From Actinophytocola sp963729115 (lineage in GTDB: Bacteria; Actinomycetota; Actinomycetes; Mycobacteriales; Pseudonocardiaceae), in contig CAVSMR010000011.1 of assembly GCA_963729115.1 (NCBI GenBank), positions 1,178,001 through 1,242,000 of the forward strand: 64,000 nt of DNA. The letters are read 5' to 3'. The position numbers and the translations under genes are program-made. Under the pieces are notes generated by a model. The model worked only from the letters and a program-made list of their open reading frames with translations. It searched no databases and was not told the origin of the DNA. Positions 18,420-25,694 of the stretch are shown here, piece after piece. The number at the start of each line of letters is the position of its first letter. Positions within the stretch are counted from its first letter, which is position 1.

Positions 18420-18481
18420 GTCTCGATTTCGTGCCCCCCGCGTACCCCTTCTCACGCCAAACAAGGGTCAAACCGCGCGGA

Positions 18482-18841
18482 TCAGCGGTCAACCGGCCGA
18501 CATAAGCCCAGGTCGGAGCCTTGCGTGTTCGCGCCACAGCGGATGTCGATATTGTTGTCTTTGGTTGCGACCGCTCGGTTACATTTGAGTTGGTTGATGC
18601 GGCAATCGACGATGTGATATCGCCTGCGGACCTCTCGGTTGAACGCGGGCGGTCTGGCGCCGGATGGTGAATCCCTCCCGGAGGTGAGCAGCGGAGCCGA
18701 CACGACGACGGCGGCGGCCGCGAGCAGGCCGGCGACCTTGGCCGAGACGGTGGCCGCACGAGTCAACGATAGCGACCCCACTACTCCTTGATTGGATTCC
18801 TGACGCTTTTCGTTGGCGCTGGACTTGCCGCTTAGCGACAC
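18482..18841 (-). CDS. Possible small secreted or membrane-anchored Cys-containing protein
   Basis: This open frame of 119 residues has a polar N-terminus, a hydrophobic stretch at about 33-52 (VSAKVAGLLAAAAVVVSAPL) and a polar C-terminal part with four cysteines. The cysteines lie in the motifs DCRINQLKCN and IRCG...GLC. That is the plan of an exported, disulfide-bonded small protein. The GTG start has no clear ribosome site, and I recognise no family. It is on the same strand as, and 139 bases after, the TIR-like gene. It may be the third gene of that unit or a chance frame. Confidence 0.35.
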   Translation of the reverse strand: MSLSGKSSANEKRQESNQGVVGSLSLTRAATVSAKVAGLLAAAAVVVSAPLLTSGRDSPSGARPPAFNREVRRRYHIVDCRINQLKCNRAVATKDNNIDIRCGANTQGSDLGLCRPVDR

Positions 18842-18980
18842 CGGTTTCGACGCGCCCCGAGCCTGGGACTCTCGTCGTCACCACCCGTCGCTGATTGTTT
18901 GTCACGTCGATCGGGCGTAGCAGCAGAGACTATGCCGACTTCGGAGGACGGGCCGCCGGCTGGATCGACAGATCCGCCAA

Positions 18981-19382
18981 TCAGGGCTCTCGGTTCATCA
19001 CAGGAGCAGGCGGCAGCGGCGCCGATGCCACGTCAGTCGATCTCAGGAAGGCTGCTTCGTCGGACCGTTCCCAGGGCCACAGTGGCGACCAAGGTCCCGC
19101 AAGAGTTCCGTTCGGAAGAAGTGCGAAGCGGGGGATCCCCCGAGTTGTCGCAACACCAAACTCCCAACACGTCCAGACGGTCCGTGGATAGCCAGGCGTG
19201 GCAACGGCAACAAATATGTCCGCAGTTCGGACAGCGTTTGTGACGGTTTCGTATCTATTGACATCCCCGCGATGGGCCTGCAGGTCGTCAATGTACGGTC
19301 GGCCTATTTTAGAAACGATCACTGCGATCTCCTGCAGTCGCGACCTCTCGTTTTCTCGTCTGATATAGCTTACGAACACCAT
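18981..19382 (-). CDS. TIR-like domain protein, coupled to a membrane protein
   Basis: The 133 residues read as a small TIR-like fold. MVFVSYIRREN forms the first strand and box 1. IGRPYIDDL fits strand B. TNAVRTADIFVAVATPGYPRT has the helix and strand D pattern. VWTCWEFGVA gives the W-x(3)-E pattern, with Glu74 in the place of the NADase glutamate. The last 40 residues are Pro-rich and variable. TIR proteins in bacterial immunity cleave NAD or make signalling nucleotides from it. The ATG at 19382 shares its A with the stop of the upstream gene (TGATG), so the two are translated together. The fold assignment is by eye. Confidence 0.6.
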   Translation of the reverse strand: MVFVSYIRRENERSRLQEIAVIVSKIGRPYIDDLQAHRGDVNRYETVTNAVRTADIFVAVATPGYPRTVWTCWEFGVATTRGIPRFALLPNGTLAGPWSPLWPWERSDEAAFLRSTDVASAPLPPAPVMNREP

Positions 19383-19927
19383 CACAGTCCAGACCGCCAG
19401 ACTGGTCGGATTACATCGAGCCCGTAGAGACCAAATGCTATTGACACTATCAGGATCAACGCAAAGTAGTACGACATGGATCCATGAAATAGCGCGCGAA
19501 TTGGCCGTAGCGGCTTTGCCACAGGTATGTGCGAGTAGTTGCAACGGCTTGCGCGCCGCGCCCATATTTCGGCCATCGAATTTCTAAGCTTGCGTTGATA
19601 GTAGAATGCCACCGAGTCCGCCATCCAGAATACGACGATTACGGCCAGTGCCGACAAGAACAGGGCTGGATTCAATATTCGATCGCTAAGCAGTGCCACT
19701 AATGTCGCGGTGGGGACGAGCACAGTTGCACAAAGCTTCTTGATTTCAAAGCATGCTTCGGCCGCTTTCAACGTTGCGGCGTGCAATTGGTCGAGTTGGT
19801 CTTTGTCGAGGTCGTCCTCGGTTGGAGATCGATCGGCCGCTTCACGCGAAAGTCGAGCCGGCGCCTTCTGAGGGCCAGCATTGGAAGCGGCGATCACAGC
19901 ATGGAGTCTGGCGGCGTCGCGCCACAT
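19382..19927 (-). CDS. Three-span membrane protein, partner of the TIR-like protein
   Basis: The 181-residue protein has a polar, helical N-terminus (to about residue 60; the start is uncertain because no clear ribosome site precedes the ATG at 19927). Three membrane spans follow at about 65-82, 87-109 and 152-171. The second span continues into MADSVAFYYQRKLRNSMAEIW, an amphipathic, basic helix. There is no enzyme motif. Codon use is less G+C-rich than in backbone genes. Its stop overlaps the TIR-like start, so it is the first gene of a two-gene unit. A pore-forming or membrane-perturbing effector triggered by the TIR product is an inference by analogy with other defence systems. Confidence 0.6.
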   Translation of the reverse strand: MWRDAARLHAVIAASNAGPQKAPARLSREAADRSPTEDDLDKDQLDQLHAATLKAAEACFEIKKLCATVLVPTATLVALLSDRILNPALFLSALAVIVVFWMADSVAFYYQRKLRNSMAEIWARRASRCNYSHIPVAKPLRPIRALFHGSMSYYFALILIVSIAFGLYGLDVIRPVWRSGL

Positions 19928-20291
19928 CGGTCAATAGTTGACGGACGTGGCCTGCGGGTTTGTGTGCGCACGGATCCCGTGACCCACAGGCGCCCACCTC
20001 CAACTGAGGCCGATCCTGAGACGCTCTGGATCGAAGGTTCGAATATGGCCGGAACGCAAGATAGCAGGTCAACGAGATGTTGACCTGACGCAACTCGAGC
20101 CGTGAAGAGCCGATGGGCCAGTCATGGGCCACAAACCCGTCATGGTGGTGGGAGACGATGCCGCGGCCAAGCCGCATGTGACGAGCGAGCCAGTTCCGTG
20201 CCAGATGAAGTGGGCAACGACGGGCAACTGTGAGCAGATCTGGCGCGAACACGCGGGTAGACGTTTCGGCAGGTCACCGAGCCAGTGCGTC
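19928..20291. other. Gene-free stretch in the tRNA-Gly island
   Basis: I find no convincing gene here. It should hold the promoter of the leftward membrane-TIR unit, and it contains the inverted repeat at 20065-20087. Open frames on both strands lack ribosome sites and recognisable motifs. Confidence 0.5.
20065..20087. repeat. Perfect 9-bp inverted repeat
   Basis: CAGGTCAAC-GAGAT-GTTGACCTG. It lies about 140 bp upstream of the membrane-TIR unit and 217 bp from the partial tRNA-Gly copy. It could be an operator for that unit or a relic of the integrated element. Confidence 0.5.
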
Positions 20292-20303
20292 TCAACTTCC
20301 GAA

Positions 20304-20321
20304 CTGGTCATGCGGGTTCGA
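20304..20321 (+). repeat. Partial tRNA-Gly copy (second att site)
   Basis: The sequence is identical to 15939-15956 of tRNA-Gly. The preceding CTTCC is also shared with two mismatches between. The copy breaks off after TTCGA, directly against an integrase-tail-like sequence, so a deletion has removed the rest of the tRNA end. It is not a functional tRNA. Confidence 0.65.
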
Positions 20322-20450
20322 CGCGGCGTGCGCCCGCCGGCTCAGTGCCTTGGCAATCATCTGGGGCCGCCAGCTGGTTACGGTGTGCCGAAGGTCAGGA
20401 AGGCTGAACCCGTCGGGCAGACCGGAGGGCCGGGCCATAGCTGGCGATGC
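20322..20450 (-). pseudogene. Second integrase remnant, internally deleted
   Basis: Reading leftwards, FSLPDLRHT matches the Arg-box (HxLRHT) of tyrosine recombinases. After only ten residues it passes into MIAKALSRRAHAA, which is the C-terminal tail also seen at 16150-16190. Nearly all of the catalytic region between these motifs is missing. The nucleotide match to the first remnant is clear over about 45 bases (16151 region against 20322 region). It lies beside the second att copy, as the first remnant lies beside the first. Confidence 0.65.
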
Positions 20451-20517
20451 CGCCGCCGTGGGACAGTGTCGGCCCTGGGCCGCTGCCATGGATCTGCGGG
20501 GCGAACGTCATCGGATC

Positions 20518-20823
20518 TCAATCCCCGGCCGGGAGCGCGAACTGCACGGCGGACCGCGACGCCGCCATCACGCGCGTGTACTGCTCGACCACCGCCAGGT
20601 GCGCCGGATGGTCCAGATACGCTGCCAGGCCCTCCTGGTCGTGCACCACGGCGACCGCCGCGAAGTGTGCGTTCCCTTCGCGCAGGCCGAGATCCGGGCC
20701 GAACCGGTACGAGACGAGTGCGGGGATCTGGTCCGGCAGCGCAGCGAGGGCCGCCGTGAACGCCGCGATCTGGTCGGCGGAAACCTGCTCGTGCCAGCGA
20801 AAGCTCACCGTGTGCATGATCAT
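20518..20823 (-). CDS. Dabb-domain (stress-responsive A/B barrel) protein
   Basis: This 101-residue protein has the Dabb pattern: MIMHTVSFRWHEQVS at the start, GLREGNAHFAAVAVVHDQEGLAAYLDHPAH in the middle, then VEQYTRV. The fold is a small ferredoxin-like barrel; bacterial members are mostly of unknown function. GGGAGG precedes the ATG at 20823 by six bases. It marks the right border of the island, and may belong to the older chromosome or the element. Confidence 0.85.
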   Translation of the reverse strand: MIMHTVSFRWHEQVSADQIAAFTAALAALPDQIPALVSYRFGPDLGLREGNAHFAAVAVVHDQEGLAAYLDHPAHLAVVEQYTRVMAASRSAVQFALPAGD

Positions 20824-21015
20824 GAGGCGCCTCCCGGGGTCCGATGTCGTTTCGTGGCACGTGGTGCCGGCACGGCGGCACAATGCTAGTCACCGGCTGC
20901 ATCCCAGCGGGCGGTTGATTGACCGGCGCCCAATCGGGTTCGCCCAACGGCGCGGGTTGGTTCCATTCGGACCAGACAGTTCGGCTGAAGTCCCACTCGT
21001 GCTGGAGGTGGCCGC

Positions 21016-21519
21016 ATGATCGGTGATCGGTGGGGGGTGAGCGACGCCGAGGTCGTGCGTTCCTACCCGTGCGACGAGTTCGTCGACTCCCCCACGGTGC
21101 GGGCCTGGCGAGGCGTCAGCGTCCAGGCGTCCACCGAAACGGTGTGGCCCTGGGTCGCGCAGGTGAGGCTTGCCCCGTACTCGTACGACTGGATCGACAA
21201 CCTGGGCCGCCGGTCACCTCGCGAGCTGCTGGGGCTGCCCGAGCCTGAGGTCGGCGATCGGTTCACGGCTACTGGTGGGCGCGAGCTGGGCCGGATCGTC
21301 TCGGTCGATCCCGGCGAGCAGCTGACGGGCAGGATCATGGGCGCGTTCATGTCCTACGTCCTGGTACCCCAGGATCACGACACGACGCGCCTGCTGCTCA
21401 AGGTCGTCATGCGGACCAGTCGCTGGTTGGCCCCTGGGCTGTCGCTCGGCGATCTGATCATGGCTCGACGGCAGCTCCTGAATATGAAGCAACTCGCCGA
21501 GCGGCAAGCGCAGCCTTAG
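21016..21519 (+). CDS. SRPBCC-family (START-like) protein
   Basis: The protein has 167 residues with the Bet v1/SRPBCC pattern. A first strand (VSVQASTETVWPWVAQVRL) is followed by GDRFTATGGRELGRIVSVDPGEQL and MSYVLVPQDHDTTRLLLKVVMR, then a long C-terminal helix. Such proteins bind hydrophobic ligands. No catalytic assignment is possible. GGAGGTG lies six bases before the ATG. Its last 62 bases overlap the convergent glycosyltransferase gene. Confidence 0.75.
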   Translation: MIGDRWGVSDAEVVRSYPCDEFVDSPTVRAWRGVSVQASTETVWPWVAQVRLAPYSYDWIDNLGRRSPRELLGLPEPEVGDRFTATGGRELGRIVSVDPGEQLTGRIMGAFMSYVLVPQDHDTTRLLLKVVMRTSRWLAPGLSLGDLIMARRQLLNMKQLAERQAQP

Positions 21520-22774
21520 TGCCCGCACTGTCCTGATCGGACCGCGTCTGCCACGCGGTGTTCTTGGCCTTGAGGATGGCCCAGTACAACGCCGGCTTGA
21601 TGACGAACATGTTCATCAGCGACAGCAGCGGGGTCAGGAAGAGCCAGGCCAGCAGTCGCGTCCGAAGGTCCAGTTCGGGACGCATGGCGGCGTACATACC
21701 GGTCTGCGCCCACGTCATGACTGCCCAGTAGCCGAGGGCCGGCAGCAACACCAGCTTGCCCGCGCCCGGGAAGAAGATCACGATCCCGACCAGGACGACT
21801 GGCGAGAGCACCACGAACAGCAGGGCGTACAGCCGGAGCAGGAACGGCACCAGCGAGAAGTGCTCCAGCTCCCAGAACAGGTAGCGCCAGTACGACTTGA
21901 ACCAGCGGGTGCGCTGCCGATACAGCTCGCCGAGGGTCTCGGGCATGCTGCTGTAGACCCTGGCCTCGCTGACCGCCACCACCTGGCCGCGCTGCAGGGC
22001 GTAGTGCGTCAGGCGCCGGTCGTCGCCCGCGGTGCCCGAGCTGACGTAGTCGTCCAGGTTGTCGTCGATCAGGCCCTTGCGGTAGATGGCCAGGTTGCCC
22101 GACGTGGGGGCGACGGCACCGAGCACGGAGCGGGCCATGCGGGTGACCAGGCACCAGGTGACGATCTCCAGGTCGAGGACGCGAGTGATCAGCTTGGCGC
22201 TGCGGTTGAGCACCAGGGTAAGGCCCGAGGCGGCCTGGACCCGCTGGTCTGACATGGCGCGCAGCAGGTGCGCCAACGCATCGCGGTGCAGCACCGAGTC
22301 CGAGTCGACCGTCACGACGAAGTCAAAGCTGTCCGGGCCGAGCCGGGTGAGCACGTTGGCCTGGGCCCGTCGCTTGCCCAGGTTGGGCTGGCGATGCCAC
22401 GTCACCAACTCGTGCTCGAACGGCACGACCGGGATGACCGAGCCGTCGTCCATGACGTGGACGGCATCGGGTGGCCTCGATTGGGTGAGTAGCGACCGGA
22501 CCGTGCGCTCCAGCAGCGCTGGTACCTCGTTGTAGACCGGCACGATCATCAGCACGCGGCCGGCCGCCGGCGGCAGGTGCCGGAAGCTGCGGCCCTTCGT
22601 GGCGGCCACCAGCGAGTACAGCATGACGACGGTTACCAAGATGTAGACAGCGAACGTCGTACTCGCTGCTTGTCCCCACGCGAAGTGGTAGACGATTGCC
22701 CAGCCGGTGGCCGCTACCACGGCCAGCACGCAGAGGACCTTCCCCCACAGTCGCTCAGAGGCTCTGCGGGGCAC
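21458..22774 (-). CDS. Membrane-bound family 2 glycosyltransferase (hyaluronan-synthase/NodC-like)
   Basis: This processive-type GT2 polymerises or exports a beta-linked polysaccharide. The 438-residue protein has two N-terminal spans, a UDP-sugar domain with VMDDGS, TVDSDSV (DxD) and GDDRRLT, and the product-binding QRTRWFKS motif (QxxRW). About four C-terminal spans follow. I start at the GTG at 22774: AGGAGG lies seven bases upstream, and this start overlaps the small membrane gene before it by 20 bases. The sugar and polymer cannot be read from sequence. Hyaluronan-synthase-like members in actinomycetes often make unknown capsular glycans. Confidence 0.88.
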   Translation of the reverse strand: MPRRASERLWGKVLCVLAVVAATGWAIVYHFAWGQAASTTFAVYILVTVVMLYSLVAATKGRSFRHLPPAAGRVLMIVPVYNEVPALLERTVRSLLTQSRPPDAVHVMDDGSVIPVVPFEHELVTWHRQPNLGKRRAQANVLTRLGPDSFDFVVTVDSDSVLHRDALAHLLRAMSDQRVQAASGLTLVLNRSAKLITRVLDLEIVTWCLVTRMARSVLGAVAPTSGNLAIYRKGLIDDNLDDYVSSGTAGDDRRLTHYALQRGQVVAVSEARVYSSMPETLGELYRQRTRWFKSYWRYLFWELEHFSLVPFLLRLYALLFVVLSPVVLVGIVIFFPGAGKLVLLPALGYWAVMTWAQTGMYAAMRPELDLRTRLLAWLFLTPLLSLMNMFVIKPALYWAILKAKNTAWQTRSDQDSAGTKAALAARRVASYSGAAVEP

Positions 22775-22931
22775 GGCGGTGCCTCCTGCGCGCGCCGAAC
22801 CGGTAGAGCACCGCACCGAGCACGATGAGGCCGACGGCGACGCCAACGAGCCAGTCCATGCCTACTTGGACACCGAACATCGTCAGGCCGGCCGCGCCGG
22901 TATAGGCGAGCTTCTCACCGTCGTATCCCAC
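22755..22931 (-). CDS. 58 aa membrane protein encoded ahead of the glycosyltransferase
   Basis: The GTG at 22931 follows AAGGAGAG by three bases. The product has a hydrophobic region from about residue 11 to 44 (GAAGLTMFGVQVG and VGVAVGLIVLGAVLYRF), giving one or two spans. A very basic tail (RRRHRRAP) follows. Its end overlaps the start of the GT2 gene by 20 bases, so the two are co-translated. It may be a small accessory subunit of the synthase; no family is recognised. Confidence 0.65.
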   Translation of the reverse strand: MGYDGEKLAYTGAAGLTMFGVQVGMDWLVGVAVGLIVLGAVLYRFGARRRHRRAPQSL

Positions 22932-23072
22932 GATCTCTCCTTCGCACAGTTCGGTGGCCGCTACAGGGCGTGTCCAATTAGCGGCAGACGGTAAGTAGTA
23001 TCGATCACCAACGGCACTTCGGCGAGCCAGGCGTGATCGCCGGTCGAGTGCGGGGTGCGCCGATTGGCGGGC

Positions 23073-23495
23073 TCACTCAGCGTCGAGCTGGTGGTCGGCC
23101 CAGACATAGCTCTCGGGGAGCAGGTCGGCGATGAGAACGGTTCGGATGCGGTCGCCGTCGCCGACGATGACCTCGAGGGTGGGGAAGTAGTCGAGAAGGA
23201 CCTGCCGGCACCGGCCACACGGGGGGACAACGCCCCGGTCGCGGTCGCCCACGGCGACGATCGTGCTCAGCTCGTAGGCACCTTGGGCGGCGGCCGCGCC
23301 GATGACGACCAGCTCGGCGCAGGGGCCTCCCGTGAAGTGGTAGGCGTTCACCGCCGTGACGATCCGGCCGTCCTTGGCGCGGGCCGCGGCCGCCATGGTG
23401 TGGTTGTCGCCTCGGCAGCGGGTGCGCGCGACGTGCGCCGCGGCCTCGATGAGCTCGTGGTCGACGTTGTGTGAATCGTCCTCAGTGGACGCCAT
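23073..23495 (-). CDS. cdd: Cytidine deaminase family protein
   Basis: The zinc-dependent nucleoside deaminase motifs are present: PCAELV with Cys59 and proton-shuttle Glu61, and PPCGRCRQ with Cys93 and Cys96. At 140 residues it matches tetrameric cytidine deaminases and the related blasticidin-S deaminases. Residues around GDNHTMAAAAR and NAYHFTGG are closer to the latter group, so substrate choice is open. It stands alone, divergent from the cysteine hydrolase gene. Confidence 0.85.
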   Translation of the reverse strand: MASTEDDSHNVDHELIEAAAHVARTRCRGDNHTMAAAARAKDGRIVTAVNAYHFTGGPCAELVVIGAAAAQGAYELSTIVAVGDRDRGVVPPCGRCRQVLLDYFPTLEVIVGDGDRIRTVLIADLLPESYVWADHQLDAE

Positions 23496-23582
23496 GCCCT
23501 GGACCTCTCATCGGGTTCCCGGCATCGAACATGCTAGATCCCCGTATGCTGGGCGCGGCCTGGACGCACAGCTGGGGGCACG

Positions 23583-24143
23583 ATGACCACACTCGACAAC
23601 CGGCCCAATGCCGCGCTGCTGGTGGTCGACGTGCAGAACGGCATCGTCGGTCACGCCCACGAACGCGAGGCCGTCGTCGCGAACGTCGTCACCCTCGTCG
23701 GCAAGGCGCGTGCGGCGGGCGTCGACGTCGTCTGGGTCCAGCACAGCAGCGACGAGCTCCCCCGGGACAGCGAGAGCTGGCAGCTCGTGCCCGAGCTCGA
23801 GCGCGACGACGCCGAGGCCCTGGTGCACAAGACCTACGCCGACTCGTTCGAGGACACCGACCTGGAAGCCGTGCTCGCGGAGCGTGGCATCGGCACGCTC
23901 ATCCTCTCCGGCGCACAGACCGACGAGTGCATCCGCGCCACGCTGCACGGCGCGATAGCCCGCGGCTACGACGCCATGCTCGTGAGCGACGCCCACACCA
24001 CCGAGGACCTCTCGCCCTACGGCGCGCCCACCCCGGACAAGGTCATCGCGCACACGAACCTCTACTGGGACAACCACCGGGCGCCCGGCCGGACCGCCGG
24101 CACGGTCCGCACCGCCGAGGTGGACTTCGCCGCGAAGCCGTGA
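23583..24143 (+). CDS. Isochorismatase-family cysteine hydrolase
   Basis: The 186-residue protein has the Asp-Lys-Cys triad of this family: Asp16 (LLVVDVQNG), Lys83 (VHKTYADSF) and Cys116 (QTDECIRAT). The cis-peptide SGAQTD precedes the cysteine. Members hydrolyse amides such as nicotinamide or ureido compounds; the substrate here is not determined. It converges with the DUF1810 gene. Confidence 0.9.
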   Translation: MTTLDNRPNAALLVVDVQNGIVGHAHEREAVVANVVTLVGKARAAGVDVVWVQHSSDELPRDSESWQLVPELERDDAEALVHKTYADSFEDTDLEAVLAERGIGTLILSGAQTDECIRATLHGAIARGYDAMLVSDAHTTEDLSPYGAPTPDKVIAHTNLYWDNHRAPGRTAGTVRTAEVDFAAKP

Positions 24144-24157
24144 GTGGCCGGCGCAGG

Positions 24158-24583
24158 TCAGCGCGGCAGGAGCTGGAGCGTCGGCTCGTCCGGGGCGCCG
24201 TTGTAGTACCGGTCCAGGACCTCGCCGAATGCCGGCTCGTCGGGGGCCGCCGTCATGAACAGCGTCATGGACGAGCGGAGCTTCATCGCGTCCACGGTGC
24301 CCAGGACATCCGCGGCTGACGAACCGGCCAGGCCGAGGAGGATGCGGGTGCATTCCAGCAGGCGCGGGCCGAGCACGGGGTGGGCCAGGTACGCGCGGGC
24401 CTCGTCCAGGGAAGCTATCGCGTAGTGCTGGGCCATGGGGCTGTGGCCGAGCCCCGCCACCTGCGGGAAGATGAACCACATCCAGTGGCTTGCCTTCCGG
24501 CCGGCACGCAGCTGCGCCACGACCTCCGCATGGACGGGGTCCTGGGCCGCCACGAAGCGGGACAGGTTGTACTGGTCGCTCAT
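24158..24583 (-). CDS. DUF1810 family protein
   Basis: The 141-residue protein has the family hallmarks: LSRFVAAQDPVHAEVVAQLRAGRK, then SHWMWFIFPQ and LGHSPMAQHYAIASLDEARAYLAHPVLGPRL. It is soluble and of unknown biochemical role. It is related in fold to calpastatin-like/YfbU-type helical proteins. It stands between two plus-strand genes. Confidence 0.9.
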   Translation of the reverse strand: MSDQYNLSRFVAAQDPVHAEVVAQLRAGRKASHWMWFIFPQVAGLGHSPMAQHYAIASLDEARAYLAHPVLGPRLLECTRILLGLAGSSAADVLGTVDAMKLRSSMTLFMTAAPDEPAFGEVLDRYYNGAPDEPTLQLLPR

Positions 24584-24609
24584 CGGGTACCGACACTAGG
24601 GGAAACACC

Positions 24610-25005
24610 ATGGCGCCGTTCGTTCATCGGCTGCGGGTCCGGTACAGCGAGTGTGACCAGCAGGGCGTCGTGTTCAACGGGCAGTACCTGTTCTACTACG
24701 ACGTCGCGATCACCGAGCTCTTCCGGGCGCGGATCGGGCCCTATCGGGAGATCGTCGAACGTGGGTACGACATCGTGGTCGCCGAGGCCCGAATCCGTTT
24801 CGTCGAGGGGGCGCGGTTCGACGAGGAGATCGACATCGAGATGCCGGTCCGGCATCTCGGCACCACCAGCATGATCGTGACCCCGGAGTTCCGGGTCGGC
24901 GAGCGGCTCATCGCCGACGGCGAGGTGCGGCACGTGTGGGTCGATCCGGCCACCCTGAACAAGACCCCCATGCCCGACGACTTCCGCGCGGCGCTGTCCG
25001 GCTAA
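24610..25005 (+). CDS. Acyl-CoA thioesterase, YbgC/4HBT hot-dog family
   Basis: This 131-residue hot-dog protein has the 4-hydroxybenzoyl-CoA thioesterase signature RYSECDQQGVVFNGQYL, in which Asp16 is the catalytic residue. A central helix region (FRARIGPYREIV) and strands to VRHVWVDPATL follow. I start at the ATG at 24610, 26 bases after the divergent DUF1810 start. The last four bases overlap the convergent acetyltransferase gene. Confidence 0.88.
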   Translation: MAPFVHRLRVRYSECDQQGVVFNGQYLFYYDVAITELFRARIGPYREIVERGYDIVVAEARIRFVEGARFDEEIDIEMPVRHLGTTSMIVTPEFRVGERLIADGEVRHVWVDPATLNKTPMPDDFRAALSG

Positions 25006-25526
25006 CGCGTGCGGCGCAGGTACTCGATCTCCAGCACCGGCCGGCCGTCGCCGAAGTCGCGTTCCCGGGTGCGGCCGGTCTCCGCGAAGTGGAGCGACTC
25101 GTAGAAGCGCCTCGCGCGGTTCGCGCCGGCCATCGTCCACAGCCGGACGCGGCGGAACCTGGTCTCCCGCAACATCTCCCACGCCGCGTCCATCACCGTG
25201 GCCGCCACGCGGCTGCCCCAGACATCGGGGTGGGCGAAGCAGTCGAAGATCTCGCCGTCCGGCGGGCCGTCGCTGTGCGGTCCGAAGTGGACGAACGCCG
25301 CGACCGTGCTGCCCCGCTCGGCGACCAGCAGCGTGTTGCGGGCGTGCTCGCGACCGCGCAACCGGTGTGTCCACATCGTCCGGCGCCGCTCGACGAGCTC
25401 GTGCAGCCAGGCCGGCTCGAGCAGGTCGCGGTGCGCCACCCGGAACGCCTCCGCGTGCACCTCCCCGATCGACACCGCGTCCAGTGCGGTGGCCTCGCGC
25501 ACCAGCACCGGAAGGTCGACCCTCAT
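25002..25526 (-). CDS. GNAT-family N-acetyltransferase
   Basis: The 174-residue protein has the GNAT fold: VREATALDAVSIGEVHAEAFR, the central strand TLLVAERGSTVAAFVHFG, and acetyl-CoA loop HPDVWGSRVAATVMDAAWE. The C-terminal ANRARRFYESLHFAETGR completes the fold. The P-loop is WGSRVA rather than the usual RGKGIG, which is acceptable for the family. The substrate is unknown. The ATG at 25526 (MRVDLPV) is preferred to the one 12 bases earlier. Confidence 0.85.
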   Translation of the reverse strand: MRVDLPVLVREATALDAVSIGEVHAEAFRVAHRDLLEPAWLHELVERRRTMWTHRLRGREHARNTLLVAERGSTVAAFVHFGPHSDGPPDGEIFDCFAHPDVWGSRVAATVMDAAWEMLRETRFRRVRLWTMAGANRARRFYESLHFAETGRTRERDFGDGRPVLEIEYLRRTR

Positions 25527-25694
25527 GGGGGACGACAATACGACCGCGGGCCGGTGAGTGACTACCTATCCGCGTACTGTCACCGTCGGAATCACCCAGG
25601 CCGCTGCCCCACGGCCGGGTCGTGACCCGCTACATGGAACTCCGGGCGTAGCGTGCCCGTTGTCGTGACGAATGTGTACTTCGGGAGGGGAGCC

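Noticed and set aside
16563..18464. Minus-strand open frame of 633 codons across the VanZ and HTH/PIN genes
   Set aside because: It overlaps three genes with clear motifs and has no domain itself.
20304..20321. A second tRNA-Gly gene
   Set aside because: Only 18 identical bases remain and the acceptor stem is absent.
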